Source: Acanthacorydalis orientalis
Taxonomy: Eukaryota > Arthropoda > Insecta > Megaloptera > Corydalidae
Assembly (NCBI GenBank): GCA_034766995.1
Contig: CM068323.1
Span: 17,772,016-17,836,015 of the forward strand
Length of the DNA stretch: 64,000 nt
Direction of reading: 5' to 3'
Made by a program: the position numbers and the translations under genes
Part shown: positions 39,481-50,945 of the stretch, in pieces
Position numbering within the stretch: position 1 is the first letter of the stretch
Layout of the letters: each line of letters starts with the position of its first letter
Notes under the pieces: generated by a model
What the model was told of the DNA's origin: nothing
Database searches by the model: none
Seen by the model: the letters and a program-made list of their open reading frames with translations, nothing else

Positions 39481-39679
39481 AGTCCATTGTAAAAACTTTC
39501 GTCTGCTTTTCATAAACTTTTTCAGATATGTTATTCCGTGATCACAGAATATATGTACAAATATGCATTATATATTCAGTCGTAATATGTGTTTCGAAAG
39601 TTTTATTTTCATCTCCCGTTTCCCGTTTTAAATAGAGCATTATTATATGTATAACGCTTTATGTCAAGTCTCAGGTTAT

Positions 39680-39712
39680 TTATCGTGCGATGTATTATTA
39701 CGCACGGATTTA
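39680..39712. repeat. CGTGCG/CGCACG inverted pair
   Basis: CGTGCG (39684-39689) and CGCACG (39701-39706) flank an 11-bp AT core (ATGTATTATTA), with TTTAT on both outer sides. It sits in the GC-raised island 39480-39850, which has no coding frame I would support. A factor-binding palindrome is likely. Confidence 0.4.
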
Positions 39713-39942
39713 TTGTATCTCTTAAGTAAATAATCGCATCATATACCACGGTGCAAACTAAAGCGGATAAAAAATGTGCGACAGTAATTTATGGGACACG
39801 CACGTTAAAAGATTGTTGTCAAAACAAATTAGCTTTAATATAAAATTGTAGAATTGTACGGTATTTATATCATTTTATGCAAATATGTTCATTCTGTTTT
39901 AATATTATTCCGATTGAATTATCACTCCAATTTATATCTAAA

Positions 39943-39945
<3 letters not shown>

Positions 39946-40015
<70 letters not shown>
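39946..40015. repeat. (AT)n tract, 70 bp
   Basis: Longest uninterrupted array; about 100 bp after the 39.5-39.85 kb island. Confidence 0.95.
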
Positions 40016-40017
<2 letters not shown>

Positions 40018-40161
40018 TGTATGAAACCATACAAAAATTACATACATTTTGACCAAACTATTTGACATTATCTTCATGCAAATATTTAATTCATTTACAT
40101 AATTACATTTACTCCATGAAAAATGACCAAGAAAGTGCTGATTAATATTACACACATACAG

Positions 40162-40186
<25 letters not shown>
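40162..40186. repeat. (AT)n tract, 25 bp
   Basis: Pure run preceded by CACACATACAG. Confidence 0.9.
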
Positions 40187-40193
<7 letters not shown>

Positions 40194-40984
40194 TTTTCAT
40201 AAAACTATTTTATATTATATATAACTGAAAGTAAAACGTACACGTTTTAAAGTAAAAGGAAATTCTATAAAAAATCAAATAAAGCCAAAAAATGTGTCTA
40301 GAATAATTTAAAAAAGGTATGAAAGGAATGAAATGACGTAATAGTATAAGAATAAGTTATTATGGAGAAAAAAAGAGTCTAGTATTAGATGTTAAAATTG
40401 ACTATCAAGTTGTTCATTCAGAATTAATCTGAAAATTTACATACTTTTTATAGAACATCTATGTTTTGTTAAATGAAATAATCGTACATTTCGAGAAAAA
40501 ACACTTGTATTGTTTATAATCAAGTGAATAACTATAACAAGTCTTCTTACACAAGTCTATTCGTATATTAAAACGGTAGAGATTTTAATTCAGGTTCTTT
40601 CTTTATAAATCGTTTTACTGATTTTTTCAACACAAATATCTTGTTTTTTAGTGTATAAAATATGTAAAAATGTAACTAGAAAAATATATTTTTTGAATAT
40701 AGCACGAATTATGAATATAAATGATTAATTTCATAAAAAATGTATTCAATAAACGTAGCTCGATTTTTTATATCTACAGTGAAATAAATGTCATTCAAAT
40801 TGAATTAATCAAATTACCAAATATTCTTTACGTTCAAATATCTTTTTTTTCATAATTTGTTAAAGCTTCAAAACGCATAGGAAAGAAAATAGACCAAAAA
40901 CACAACCACTCAAAGAAAAAAAAACTCTTATACAGAGTAATTTATATCAATTACTGTGAAAATATATTCAGATGTTCTTTTCAG

Positions 40985-41069
40985 CCTATGCCAGACGTAC
41001 CATGACGTATACATTTATTCAGGAGGGCAGACTCCGACTTCTTATGCGCCGCCTCCCTCGTTTGTGTAA
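40985..41069 (+). CDS. candidate terminal exon
   Basis: A clear acceptor (GATGTTCTTTTCAG) ends at 40984. In the second frame, one base completes a codon and 27 codons follow to TAA at 41067-41069. The reading is LCQTYHDVYIYSGG then QTPTSYAPPPSFV, a Tyr/Pro/Ser-rich C-terminus whose last residues (SFV) would suit a PDZ-type ligand. The GC-rich sequence continues for 430 bp beyond the stop, as a conserved 3' UTR might. A longer frame on the same strand (to 41178) has an Arg/Leu-rich composition that looks less like protein. A frame of 28 codons is expected by chance, so the call rests on the acceptor and on composition. Confidence 0.24.
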
Positions 41070-41500
41070 CTCCATAACCACCCCGCTCATTTCTTTGTTC
41101 ACTACACTACACCGTGTCTCATGCCAACGCGAGCGAGTCGTTTGCCTCCTTATATATATACCACAAGTTCGGTTTTAGCCGAAAGCAATTCTAGAGAATG
41201 TCTGGATACTGTGCTGATTAAGGTCCACAGTAGTAGGATATTATCTTACCCCATCTGTAACCCTTGCCATCACTCTTTCTATGTGTTACTGACTTCTTCG
41301 GTGCGTATTGCAACCGCGGTCTTAACGCGTCCAAGATATTTTTCTGTCGGGAAATAACATTCAGCTTTAAAAGAAAATCTGATCGTTACTCGAAACTGGC
41401 CACAAATAAATCTGTTGTCGTATTGGAAAGCAAACATGTCACGATTGCGCGCGATAAGATTTTCGGATTAATCGATGTTACTTCAGGGCTTTTCTTTATA
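41070..41500. other. GC-raised island 3' of a candidate exon
   Basis: The stretch continues the 40.96-41.5 kb island. It contains a TATATATA box-like run (41152-41160), AACCGCGGT (41310-41318, Runx-like core) and TTCGGTTTTAGCCGAA (41168-41183), a perfect inverted pair TTCGG/CCGAA. It may be a 3' UTR or an enhancer. Confidence 0.3.
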
Positions 41501-41517
41501 TACACACATACATACAT

Positions 41518-41554
<37 letters not shown>
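41501..41554. repeat. (CA/TA) compound tract
   Basis: CACATACATACA, then CACACACACACA, then TA; closes the 41 kb island. Confidence 0.9.
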
Positions 41555-42515
41555 ATTAAAATTCATAAAAATTTTATAATCAGTCTAAAATACTAATTGA
41601 ATAAATTTACAAATCCTCTCCAATTAAATTCACAACTTACACATTCAGTAACTAAATAAAATACTAATGATCACTTTTATCTTTTTAATATCATTATCAA
41701 CTAATACATATTCTTATAATTCAATCACTACTTTTCAATATTAAAAACAATTATTTAAAGTGCTCAATAAATTAATAATTTCAATATTATTTTATGCTTA
41801 GTATTGCAGAGAAGAGAAGTTCTTTTATAGTTATTTGTAGTGATTAAAATTGAGTCAAAATTTTAACCATAGTAATTTAAGTTCAGTTAAATAAAACTTT
41901 TATAAATAGATAAGTGTGTATCTAGTTGTATACAAAAAACTATTAATTTATTGAATACTGAATTCAAACCAAACTGAGAATTGTTTAATGTATAAAAAGT
42001 ATATAAAGTATTTATATAAAAAGTTCAAATATTTATCCAGATATATTATTTTTCACTTTTGTAACAGTAATTACATTTTTTAAACAACTGTTTGATTTTT
42101 TATTAAAATTATTTTTACTGTACTATTTGATTATAGACTGTTTCATATATTTAAAGACTATAAGCAAGAAAAATAAATTGTCTATAATAAAAACTGAGAC
42201 TGTTAGATGCAATTTTTTCAGTCATTAAATTTGATCAAAAATTGTAGTCATTATTATTGAAATTCAATTTTAAAAAACTATAAATTATATAAAAATTACT
42301 GATATTAAAATATTTGTGTTTTCTTTATTATTAAAATATCATTTTTCACATAAGTTTTAATTAGAACTCTCTTCATTTTTAATTTTACTGTTTATCTTCT
42401 CATCTTTTCACTATGTTATAATACATTTTTATTCTTTTGTCTAATATATAAGAATATTAATGAAGTCTTGAAAATTATTTTCATTCTTTTACATTTTATA
42501 CTTATATTTTTATAA

Positions 42516-42518
<3 letters not shown>

Positions 42519-42557
<39 letters not shown>
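42519..42557. repeat. (AT)n tract, 39 bp
   Basis: Pure run in AT desert. Confidence 0.9.
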
Positions 42558-42562
<5 letters not shown>

Positions 42563-42769
42563 AAGCATGACTTTATATCAGTTTAAAAATCCATTTCAAC
42601 TTCCTTTTGATAAAAAGTTCTTAATTAAAGTGTTACATATTTAGAAAAAAATCATAAAAATATACACTTTGTTAAAGAAAAAAGGAAAACAAGCTGAAAC
42701 TGAAGTTAGAAAGTATGAATAATTTGTGTATTTTATTCGTGTAAAAAAAAACATTAATTTCAACAGTTT

Positions 42770-43420
42770 TATCGAATACGTACAAAAACGCAAACATTTT
42801 TGTACAGTCTATTATCAAAAATATTTATTTTTTATTATCGTCAGCCGTTATGTGTGTAATTAAAGCATCGTCGCCGACAGAACAAAAAACAATAAAGAAA
42901 GTAACTATCTGCAAGTTTTATCGAACAACGGTACAAACTCTCCGTGATTATTTCAATGAATATCAATTTGTTCGTGAAGTTTCACGCCAAATTAAACAAA
43001 ATTAGATAGAATGAAGCATTGATAGTTCAACGTTCTTTGATTTGAATGCAAAAAAGAAATTTTAACTCCATTCAAATGAAGAAAACTTAATTGATTTTCG
43101 ATTAACTGACTTCTTCGCTTTTGTATAATTCAGTTTTTTTAATGCCCGTGTTTTCTATTCCATTTAAATAACATCAAGATTCGCTTGTATAAGAGTAAAA
43201 GAGCGTATCGGGTTGAGTTTGAGGTCTGTTTTCAATATCGATGGTAATCGGGCGTATTTCATGGAAAAATTAATATACACTTAAAATGTACTTAAGGAAC
43301 GATCGCTTATCATATTACGTTCTATATCGATTACTTACTTAGCAATCTCCGGTATTTACGTTATTTTTTTATTCTTTTCTTGTTGTTATTCTGTCGAGAT
43401 ACGATGCAGAAAAATTCGTT
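42770..43420. other. moderately GC-raised island
   Basis: It contains AGCATCGTCGCCGACAG, TTCATGGAAAAATTAATA and CTATATCGATTACTTACTTAG. A minus-strand donor GTAAGT sits at 43338-43333, but every frame before it meets a stop within a few codons. No gene is supported. Confidence 0.25.
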
Positions 43421-43532
43421 CATATTTATGCAATTCTTTTTTAATATTATATCGGAGAACACTGTTGACCTATCTGATAATCTGACTTAATTATATCCTC
43501 TAAACATTTTTAAATATCGATATACTCTCGTA

Positions 43533-43555
43533 AATATATATATATATATATATAT
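43533..43555. repeat. (AT)n tract, 23 bp
   Basis: Pure run about 100 bp after the 43 kb island. Confidence 0.85.
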
Positions 43556-44989
43556 GTAATATTTTCTTTCAAAAACATTTAAAATTATTTTATCAACATG
43601 TTTATTATGTTTGTCTTATATCTCTGTATTTTTATTCAATTTTAATTTAAAATAATAAAAATATTCATATTAAATCACTGAAATCTTTTATCGGCCAATC
43701 TCTTTAACATTTTTAAATAAAATAATAAAACAAATTTAAATCTTTGTATTTATTGATAAAATATTTTATTATATTTTATTATGCATTTACTTCAATTTTG
43801 GGTTAAAAAAAGTATATTATATAAATATTTACAATTTACATTCTCTATAAATGTACCGTAAATGATATTTTGTAATATTTAATAAAGAATATATTTAAAT
43901 ATAAATTTTAAAACTTATTTTTATTTCTTTTTGATACTTATTCGTTTTAGTTCAAAAATTCTAGCATAATGAAATTAATATTTATTCTTATTGTATTGGA
44001 ATTTACTTTTTTATATTTATTCCATTTCAATTTACCGATTGTTACAACAAACGAATAATAAAATGGAAACTATATCTTTTAAACAATTGTTATTCTGAAA
44101 ATGGATAAAAGAGTAGTTGTAATTGTTTCAAAAATGAATTTTATAAATTTTCCTACTCTATCAAGGCAGTGTCGTTTAAACTATTTGATTCTTGTAAATA
44201 ATTTGTTACGATATTCTTTGTTGTAGAAATAATATAAAAAAATGATCTGAATTTCTCCAGAAAGCAAATTTGCAGTTGATCCTAAAGAAGGACATCCCGG
44301 GCAAGATAAAATTTTATAACAAAAATGAGTATATAGTATACTTTACATATATAAGAAATAACATACGTAATATCTTTACTGAAATACTGTCTGAAAGTTC
44401 TGAATATTATCTGTAAAATTTTAAATACCAGACACGTGCAGAGAAAATGTTTGTTTTGTATTAAATAAACTAGTTAGTAGATCAAATAAAATGCTGAATT
44501 TATTATAGATTAAATTAATAAAAATAATACACGTTATATACTTCGTATTTAAATTATTTAATAGAAATCTAGTATAAAAATAATTTAATCAAAATAAAAT
44601 TGCCTAACCTAACAAGAATCAGATAATAAAAATGGAAAAATATCATTTTTTTCAACATAAACATGTTATCTGGAATAAAGTATAATTTTTCAGCATAGAA
44701 CAATTAATTTATTCTTTATCTGTTTTCTATAAAAGACTTAAGTAGATTATTTACGACAACTGACGATTTAATTTTGAAGGAAGTGTAGAAACAGTATCTA
44801 ATTTATTCTAAACGATTGTATTATTACTATTATTCTGATATATATATATATATATATCGTTTATAAATTAAATATTTAAATAAATGTGTACTATACTTTG
44901 AAATATTATAAATTTTGTAATAATAGATGAAATATGTATTTGAAAAATTAAAAGAATTTTATTATACTACATTATAAAAAAAAATTGAT

Positions 44990-45084
44990 ATCGTTGACAT
45001 TGGCTCGAGCAATTATAACACTTGCAAAGCAAACCAATACATATATGTAAGAGTACATGTGCTAGACATTTTCTCATATACACA

Positions 45085-45130
<46 letters not shown>

Positions 45131-45372
45131 GGTTTGTGTGTATTGCTCTAATATAGAGTCCCGAGAACCGACGATAACTTGTGGTGACAAAAACCATTGA
45201 ATATTCATAACTTCCGCGGGTGGGTGTGTATATTCATTGCTAGTACAGGCGTTACGGGCCGTGGCGTTGTAACGCGTCAAGGCATAGTGCTCTTTACACA
45301 TACGGGAGTCGAGTACACGAAACTGGCCTAATTACCACAGTAAAAACTTCTCAGAGTACGGCGTTTGTTGTA
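44990..45372. other. GC-raised island beside a TA tract
   Basis: The minus strand carries a frame from about 45333 down into the (TA)n tract that reads MCKEHYALTRYNATARNA and on for about 60 codons, preceded by an acceptor-like GGTAATTAG. No good donor follows and no family is recognised. The regulatory cluster at 45.38 kb adjoins it. Confidence 0.2.
45088..45127. repeat. (AT)n tract, 40 bp
   Basis: Divides the 45 kb island into a 5' edge and its GC-rich core. Confidence 0.9.
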
Positions 45373-45412
45373 CATGGCGATCAATCAATTGACAGACACG
45401 TGATTTCCGTTG
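45373..45412. promoter_or_regulatory. PBX/MEIS/E-box-like cluster
   Basis: Within 25 bp lie ATCAATCAAT (45380-45389, like the EXD/PBX-Hox site), TTGACAG (45389-45395, like the HTH/MEIS site) and the E-box CACGTG (45397-45402). Adjacent PBX and MEIS sites are a known hallmark of developmental enhancers. The surrounding sequence (44990-45560) is GC-raised and free of simple repeats except at its edge. The assignment is by consensus likeness only. Confidence 0.4.
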
Positions 45413-46871
45413 AACACGACCAAAACACACGAGTAGTTCTATAAAACACTATCAATAAAATATGCTATCCTATAATCGCAATTTAAAGATCTCTACATGT
45501 GTTCATTCCGTACGGATTCGATGTTTTTTTCCATCTGGCTAAACGGTATAATTACACTTTGATCTATATCAAAGTGCCAATATGTAGTTGATTTAGAAAA
45601 CTTGCTGGAGGTTTTTTCGTATCGTTTCTTTTATATTTTCTTTTATGTATATGTTTCGAAATGACTTATTTTAAAATTGAAATAATAATATTTAATGAAT
45701 AAGAAACATTTCGATTAATAATATTTGGAAAATTATATATTTTTAAATTTGTAACAAAAATATCAATTTTATTCCGTTTGAAATTAATTACAAAACTTTT
45801 AAAATATTTAATAGTAATTTTTTAAGCATTTTTTTAATTATAAAATTTCAATAAATTTGTAGAATCATAAAATCTTATCATTTATATCTAAAAAACTTAT
45901 CGAAAAACACATCTGTGTTAATGAATCTGTGAATTGTATATCAAATATAATTATTGGAAATTTTGAATAGAAAAAATATTCCGCACACTTTGTTCTTCTC
46001 AAAAAACAATGATCCAAAACAAGGAGTTCGACATTTTAAAAACAATATGATCAAAGGTCCTTAAATGGTACTGTTATAATAGATGAAATATAATTCGAAA
46101 AAAATTAAACTCTCGAATTCTATATAAAAGAAATCAGATTTACTAAAACCTAAGTAGTACAAGGGTAGGAATCTAAAATTTTAAAAAAATCTTCTCACTT
46201 TCTTTGATTAGGAAGACATAATTCATAATAAATTTATTCTAAACGATATAAATTCGAATATAAACTATAATTTGGATGTTTCAAAGCTTTAATAACAATA
46301 ATTTAATCACAAATTGGAAACAAGGCAATCGTTCCTTCTTCTATAATAATTTCCCAAATTCCACTTTCACTAGTTATATATAAAATATAACCTACATGAA
46401 GATATAATCTTTAAATCATCATTTTTCATCTAATTACATTTTCTTAACCAATTAAACAGATGTACTTTAATGACATTACAGATATTAAACAAGCTATTCC
46501 TAGAAGCACTTATTTTCAGTAATGTTTTAAAAATTTAATGTTCGATATTATAAGTATATTTCTGCTGACATAATATGTTTCCAATAAAATCCGATAGTAA
46601 ATTTAATTACTTGAAGATAAGTGTATTTTCTTGATCAATCCGAAAAAAATGTGAGGTACTCGATATATTCTTTCTTTTTTTTGATACCATTAAACCATTA
46701 TTCTCATTATTTTTAATAATATAGAAGTTTTTTAATGTGAATTCTTTTCGTATCAAATATGTTCCATTTTTTTTGCAATATATAGATTATTCTCTGGTAC
46801 TCTAACCGTTTCATTTTACACAATTACTGAAATACGTCATGAAACGAAACTAGAATAAAGAATAAATGTAA

Positions 46872-46875
<4 letters not shown>

Positions 46876-46940
<65 letters not shown>
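46876..46940. repeat. (TA)n then (TATG)n tract
   Basis: Forty-two bases of TA followed by five or six TATG tetramers; a boundary that commonly arises by point mutation and slippage. Confidence 0.9.
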
Positions 46941-47986
46941 AATTTATGCACACAAAAAACATTACTTCAATATTCTATATTCTTGCTGCAATTACAAAAA
47001 GTCGATGAACATATTCATTATACTTATAAAGAACTCGACATACAGCATCATTATAAGTTATTTTGTAAACATTTAATTGGTACATAGAACAAAGTTATGA
47101 TATGATAAGTCAAGTAATGTACTGTATACAATTTCAACATATATATATATATAGTTCAGATTGTCGGTTACTTTGAAACCAAGATCGCTTGCCTATTTGT
47201 GTAATTATAACAGTTAAATATGATATTAATTAATGTACTTTATTCAATAGTACACACGCATATATATACATATATATGTATATAAATAGAGAGAAAGAGA
47301 ATTGAATAGTACAATAATACAAGTGTACACTTGTTTTCTTTAGATTAATTGTTCATTTTAATGTTTTAAGGACAGAAAGTATATCATGGATATCATGAAC
47401 CAAAAAATCGACAAACAAATTATAATTTCATAAAAGAATCTATGTTATTTTTCAGAATTCTTTATTTAATTCTAAGCTTGAATAATGAATCATTTCACTT
47501 CTATTTTTATAATTTTATTAACATATCTCTGTGTTAATTTATTATTTCTGTTCTTATTTTATTTACACTTTTAGATTACTCTGAATAATTAACAGTGTTT
47601 TTTTTAATAACTCAGAGTGAAACCAAAGAAAAACACGTTTGTAATATACAGAAGAAATACATGTTTTAAATGTTTTTCTCTTGGATAATTAATTATTATA
47701 CTTTTTTAATATTTGAGAAAATATATTTTATTTGACATGTTCTTTGCATTAAAATGATAAAAATGTCTTTAAATTGAAGTTTATCTTTTTATTAAAAATA
47801 AAAATAATTCACTTAGAAAAAAAGTACTTTGAAAAGTCTGAATCTTTTTAAAGAACTACAAATTGGTTAGAATTAAAAAAAACTTTTGAATTATTTGGAA
47901 CAGAATGAGAGAATAAAATAAAGAGGAGTTCAAAGATATTTATAAAATTTAATATAAATGACGAAATAGTTAATCATAACTAAAAG

Positions 47987-48032
<46 letters not shown>
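47987..48032. repeat. (AT)n tract, 46 bp
   Basis: One AAA interruption near the middle. Confidence 0.9.
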
Positions 48033-49153
48033 CTTTATGACTTTCGACTAGGAATTGTATTATAAATTTAATTAAAATAAATCAAGAAATGATGGGTGTA
48101 TTTAAAAAAATAACAATAATAAATGTGCTTAAATATATGACTTGAATTTCGAAAAGGTGGTTGAAAAATATTTTAATACTTGTAAAGAATTATGTTCAAG
48201 GAATTGGAATAAAACTCCTAGAATAGTTATATTTATAGTCTTATTGTACTCAAAATTTTCTCGATAAATGTGACTAATAAAGAAGTAGCATAAGAAAATG
48301 AAATAAAATCCCTGAAGATATTATCATAAACTTGGAAGATCGTATTTTCTATTCTTTCACAGTTTGAATCAGTTATAAAACTAAAGTAATTTGACTGGAA
48401 AATATCTATAATTGCATCTTTATATTTCATAAATTTATTCCTTCAAATTATTTGAGATGTAAATAAGCTGAACTTTTTTAAATATGTTGTATTAATAACT
48501 TTCATGCTAAATAATTGTTTTCACTAGAAAGTTTCATACGTTTTTTAATCTACAGAAGGAAGTAATTTTTTCAATTTATTAAAATATATTCAGTTTTATT
48601 TCCCTGTTAATATTATAGTAGCCCAGTAGAAATAATGTTTCTTAATTGGAAGAGAATAATAATTATTTTTATAAAATAATATTTTCTTACTAGAGTAGAT
48701 GTATGAAGTAAATTTATTAATATATGTGCAATTCTATAAAAGAATTGAAACTTGAATAGAGAATTCTTTTAAAGAGGTAAAAAAAAACAAGTTAATTCTG
48801 TAACAACGTCAATATGATAAAATGAAGTATAGTCGTGTATATAAACCATTAATCCTTTGTATATACCTTCATAAAGATTAATACCATAAATGATAAATGT
48901 CTATATTAAATTGAAGTGTTGTTCTTAATCACAGGAAGCTACGAAACACATCGTTAAATTTATGTTAAAATCTAATATCTCACACGTAGTTAGTTTTTAT
49001 GAAAGACAAATTAATTATCCATGAAATTAGTTTATAATGAAGAATACATTTTCGTAGTAATAGTATTTTCAGAAGCTTATGACAATCGTGGTGTTTTGAG
49101 AAAGGGATTGCCGTTTTCGTTCAATTTACTCGGTTTAATAAATTACTTTTAAC

Positions 49154-49178
49154 TTTATCGCGAACGACGAACGATAAA
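49154..49178. repeat. 25-bp near-palindrome TTTATCG...CGATAAA
   Basis: The arms TTTATCG and CGATAAA flank CGAACGACGAA, which itself holds two CGAACGA-type copies (CGCGAACGACGAACGA). TTTATCG also occurs in the island at 39.68 kb and at 8.86 kb. It looks like a paired binding site inside the small GC-raised island 49070-49320. Confidence 0.4.
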
Positions 49179-50058
49179 TATACAGCATAAATAATCATAT
49201 TTAAAAGTAAATGAAACGCGCCGGCTATATTGTGTATTAGTGATTATTTCTATAGAACAACTTCACGTGAACAACGAAGCTCACAAACGTTCATGCAGAC
49301 GTACTTGTACATAAAATCAGTTTTTATCATTACATGTTATTAATCTTTGTAATAAAGTTTTCATAATTACTACAAACTTATTATCTCAATCAGCATTAAT
49401 TAATCAGAAACATGTAAGCGTTTATATTAAAATAATACACGAGTAAACTTCAGTATCGCCTTTTTTCATTATATAAACATTACAGCTCTGAAATTACAAA
49501 CTAAATTTTTATTCAGTTCGGAATACATCTTTCTATACATCGCATTCGTTGTTTTCCTGTTAAGTTTCTATTAACAATTGCATTTAATTTTTCAATTTTA
49601 TTTTAATTATTTTTATGAAAGAATTATTAATCGGACAGAAATAGTATAAAAATATATGTCTTTATTGCCATGTTTATTTCATTTTTTGAAACAATCAAAA
49701 AATAGATCAATATGTTTATAGCTTGATTGATATTAATATTCATTATTTTTTTAGATTAATTACTTTATAAGATTTCAAGATTAGTATTATTTTTTTAATT
49801 CGTCATTTAATTAATTGCTAGATTAATACATTTATGTGCAAATAAACATATAAAAAGACAAATGTAACGAATATATACAGAATGACAATTAAATGATTAG
49901 GTATCAAATTTGCTAATGAATTCTTATGTAGTTATTTCACTAATTAAAAAAATCTATTAAAATAAATTAAATCCTAATACATTCATTTATTATTCTAAAT
50001 AAAGATAGATTATTAAATTTAGTTGTTTGAAATGTAACAATTCTTTCTCTCACTCTCT

Positions 50059-50061
<3 letters not shown>

Positions 50062-50108
<47 letters not shown>

Positions 50109-50111
50109 ATA
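50062..50111. repeat. (TA)n tract, 50 bp
   Basis: Preceded by TCTCTCACTCTCTTTC; one TTT interruption. Confidence 0.9.
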
Positions 50112-50156
50112 GACAAAATCAAACCATTTATTCTTTTCGGTATTATAAAATTCAAT

Positions 50157-50159
<3 letters not shown>

Positions 50160-50224
<65 letters not shown>
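50160..50224. repeat. (AT)n tract, 65 bp
   Basis: Second long array within 100 bp of the previous one; the unique spacer is only about 48 bp. Confidence 0.95.
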
Positions 50225-50228
<4 letters not shown>

Positions 50229-50682
50229 ATAGTACCAGAAATCTATGTTTCTAACAAATATATATCCTCACATATATTTTGTGCGAATGAGAAATTTGAA
50301 GAAAAAAACCTAATTTCCTTTTAACTCGTGCTACGCGTATAACTCTTTAAATAAATGCAGACAATAAAAGAATGCATTTATAAAAATGATTACATTTCGA
50401 AATAAACTTCATATTTGACACTTCAAACAAAAAAAGGGAAGAACATAAAACGAAATATTTCATCTTTCGTATCCAATTTTGACGGTGCAAAGTGTATCGT
50501 TTCACGATCACTTACATAAATTCACAAAAAGCATAAAAGCAACCGAACAGGGAAACGGTAAAACATTTTAGCAGTAGAAAACAGTAGCACTATGGTTGTA
50601 TTTCTGTTTTTTTCTTAATAAGTATCACAATATAATCTGACCTAGACTTCTGATTGATGACGACTGCATGATACTACGATAC

Positions 50683-50689
<7 letters not shown>

Positions 50690-50750
<61 letters not shown>
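50690..50750. repeat. (TA)n tract, 61 bp
   Basis: Uninterrupted; 5' border of the 50.75-51.05 kb GC-rich core. Confidence 0.95.
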
Positions 50751-50753
<3 letters not shown>

Positions 50754-50789
50754 GTCGACAAACTGAACGTCATAGTAGTGTTCATACCA

Positions 50790-50945
50790 ACTGAAACAGT
50801 TTGACTACTGCTGCCCTCTCTGTCGTTCGTCATTTCAAATAAATTTAGGCAAGCTGTGGAAGAGTACGGATCGTCAGACCCTTATACTACGGTCAAAATG
50901 GAAGTCATAAGCGGCGATTTATAAAGCTGTCAGGGGGCATATGCC
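50790..50945. promoter_or_regulatory. two CTCF-like cores in opposite orientation
   Basis: AGAGGGC on the minus strand (50813-50819, within CTGCTGCCCTCTCTG) and CAGGGGGCA on the plus strand (50931-50939) each match the central part of the CTCF consensus but not its full length. The pair brackets the candidate terminal exon at 50.85 kb. Insulator function is speculative. Confidence 0.15.
50849..50924 (+). CDS. candidate terminal exon
   Basis: After an acceptor-like TTCAAATAAATTTAG ending at 50848, one base completes a codon and 24 codons run to TAA at 50922-50924. The reading is QAVEEYGSSDPYTTVKMEV then ISGDL, acidic and hydrophilic, with the balanced residue use of real protein. The product is not recognised. 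Another frame from the same acceptor (ASCGRVRIVRPLYYGQNG and on) is open for about 60 codons but is Cys/Arg-rich and less convincing. The island lies immediately 3' of a 61-bp (TA)n tract. If coding, this would be an alternative or final exon of a plus-strand gene. Confidence 0.22.

Larger units (their letters stand above)
45560..49070. other. AT desert with TA/TATG tracts
   Basis: All frames are stop-dense, and repeats at 46.9 and 48.0 kb are listed separately. No gene was seen. Confidence 0.5.

Noticed and set aside
41121..41596. Two long overlapping frames after the 41 kb candidate exon
   Set aside because: They shift frame against each other, run into a CA/TA array and lack splice signals.
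43320..43420. Minus-strand exon before GTAAGT at 43338
   Set aside because: All three frames meet stop codons within a few codons of the donor.
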